Assembly (NCBI GenBank): GCA_947470165.1 | Contig: CANISN010000091.1 | Span: forward strand, 1-6,686 | DNA: 6,686 nt | Origin: Burkholderiaceae bacterium | Lineage (GTDB): Bacteria > Pseudomonadota > Gammaproteobacteria > Burkholderiales > Burkholderiaceae | Direction of reading: 5' to 3' | In this document: positions 5,523 through 6,686 of the stretch, in pieces | Numbering within the stretch: the first letter of the stretch is position 1 | Layout of the letters: each line of letters starts with the position of its first letter | Notes under the pieces: model-generated | The model's database searches: none | The model's input: the letters and a program-made list of their open reading frames with translations, nothing else | Told to the model about the DNA's origin: nothing | Program-made: the position numbers and the translations under genes

Positions 5523-6686
5523 ATGAATCGTTGGTTACTTCCTGAAGATATTGCTGATATTTTGCCTGCCGAGGCTCGTAAGGTGGAGACGCTGCGTCGT
5601 GCCATTTTGGATTTGTACCAGTCTTATGGTTATGAGTTAGTTGCACCTCCTATTTTGGAGTTTCTGGATTCCTTGCTGACAGGAACGGGCTCTGATCTCA
5701 ATTTGCAGACATTCAAGTTGGTCGATCAATTGTCTGGTCGCACTTTGGGTTTGCGCGCTGACATGACGCCACAAGTGGCTCGTATTGATGCGCATTTATT
5801 GAATCGTAAAGGCGTCACCCGTCTTTGCTACGCAGGTTCCATTGCTCACGCTCGTACCCCAGTAGGGAGTTCTGCGCGCGAAGAGTTGCAACTTGGCGCC
5901 GAGATTTATGGCTGCGCTACTTGGGAGGCAGATTTTGAAGCGATCTCCTTGTTATTAGAAACCTTACGTGTAGCTGGTCTCAAGCAGGTTTACCTTGACC
6001 TCTCGCATGCCGGAGTTCTCGAAGGCATTTTGGATGGCCAATCAATCACTAAGGGTGATATTGAGACGCTGTATAGCTTATTGCAAACTAAGGATCGCCC
6101 TCGTTTAGCCGGTTGGGCTCAATGCTTGCCAAGTCAATCTGTAGAAGCCTTAATGGCACTTACTGAGCTAAATGGTCCTTGTGCCCAAGTTTTGCTCAGT
6201 GCAAGAAAGATTTTGCCAAAACATAAACTAATTGATCAAGCTCTGTCTCAATTAGAGAAGCTTGCTTCTGCTACTACAGCGCTGTCTAGTGATCTTGAGC
6301 TCAGCATTGATTTAGCAGATTTGCGTGGATACCAATATCACAGTGGTGTTATGTTTGCCGCTTATGTTGATAAGCTACCCCAACCGATTGCCCGTGGCGG
6401 TAGATATGATCATGTTGGTCAGGCGTTTGGTCGTTCTCGTCCTGCCACTGGCTTTTCACTGGATTTACTGACATTAGCCAATCTTGCACCCACGGCTCAA
6501 AGAAAGTCTGCGATCGTGGCGCCTTGGATTGATGATGCTCTATTGTCCAGCCAGATTGCTAAGCTGCGTCAAGCTGGTGAAGTAGTCATTCAGGCCATGA
6601 ATGGTGACGCTGTAGAAACCGCTGAATATCTTTGTGATCGTGAGCTAGTGAAGCAGGGCAGCTCGTGGGAAGTGAAAAAGAAGTAA
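5523..6686 (+). CDS. hisZ: HisZ, ATP phosphoribosyltransferase regulatory subunit
   Basis: HisZ is a class II histidyl-tRNA synthetase paralogue that no longer charges tRNA. It binds the short form of HisG and makes it an active, histidine-regulated ATP phosphoribosyltransferase, step one of histidine synthesis. From ATG 5523 it has 387 residues. The N-terminus reads MNRWLLPEDIADILPAEARK, the usual HisZ opening. Synthetase-like motifs follow: LRADMTPQVAR (77-87), ELQLGAEIYG (121-130), RGYQYHSGVMFAAY (268-281) and RGGRYDHVG (291-299). No anticodon-binding domain follows the core, which separates it from HisS. GTG 5511 would add only MFQT and lies closer to hflC; I prefer the ATG because the family begins near this MNRW-type sequence. 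Neither start has a strong Shine-Dalgarno (TAAGTG at 5508-5513 is weak). The TAA stop is the last codon of the window, so the gene is complete. In related genomes purA usually follows. Confidence 0.95.
   Translation: MNRWLLPEDIADILPAEARKVETLRRAILDLYQSYGYELVAPPILEFLDSLLTGTGSDLNLQTFKLVDQLSGRTLGLRADMTPQVARIDAHLLNRKGVTRLCYAGSIAHARTPVGSSAREELQLGAEIYGCATWEADFEAISLLLETLRVAGLKQVYLDLSHAGVLEGILDGQSITKGDIETLYSLLQTKDRPRLAGWAQCLPSQSVEALMALTELNGPCAQVLLSARKILPKHKLIDQALSQLEKLASATTALSSDLELSIDLADLRGYQYHSGVMFAAYVDKLPQPIARGGRYDHVGQAFGRSRPATGFSLDLLTLANLAPTAQRKSAIVAPWIDDALLSSQIAKLRQAGEVVIQAMNGDAVETAEYLCDRELVKQGSSWEVKKK

Noticed and set aside
1..6686. An undescribed defence, mobile or biosynthetic system hidden in the window
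   Set aside because: All seven genes are recognisable core genes in their conserved order on one strand. I saw no integrase, transposase, direct-repeat array, tRNA gene, sharp composition change or unassigned gene.

Overview
The window is a compact, all plus-strand housekeeping cluster from a betaproteobacterium, most likely a Burkholderiales member. The order is bamB (3' end) - der - hfq - hflX - hflK - hflC - hisZ, the conserved arrangement in that order of bacteria. Moderate base composition (a spot count near 50% GC, with clearly AT-rich stretches), rather than the very GC-rich DNA of Burkholderia or Ralstonia, fits a genus such as Polynucleobacter. That genus call is an inference from gene order, protein style and composition, not from a database match.

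Layout: bases 1-135 hold the last 44 codons of the outer-membrane assembly lipoprotein BamB. They overlap by four bases (ATGA) the start of der, the double-GTPase ribosome assembly factor (132-1493). A gap of about 158 bases follows. It carries a terminator-like hairpin (1531-1556) and an AT-rich leader with a strong Shine-Dalgarno for hfq (1652-1894). The hfq gene overlaps hflX, a ribosome-splitting GTPase whose exact start is uncertain. hflX overlaps hflK by 11 bases, and hflK overlaps hflC by one base (TAATG). hflC is followed after 18 bases by hisZ (start chosen at 5523), whose stop codon is the last three bases of the window. The only gap with room for regulation is der-hfq, so the window looks like two transcription units: the end of a bamB-der unit and the start of an hfq-hflX-hflK-hflC-hisZ unit. 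Read-through between them is possible.

Functionally, Hfq is the small-RNA chaperone. HflX acts on stalled or stressed ribosomes. HflK and HflC form the inner-membrane complex that surrounds and restrains the FtsH protease. Der matures the 50S subunit. HisZ is the catalytically inactive histidyl-tRNA synthetase paralogue that partners a short-form HisG in the first step of histidine synthesis. Tight overlaps with few good ribosome binding sites suggest that much of the downstream translation is coupled.

I found no mobile element, CRISPR array, RNA gene, toxin-antitoxin pair or unfamiliar gene. The region is ordinary core genome. The points worth a second look are small: start-site ambiguity at hflX and hisZ, the A/T-only hfq leader, a possible alternative fold competing with the der-hfq hairpin, a Glu replacing the usual Asp in the first Der G4 motif, and long low-complexity tails on HflK.
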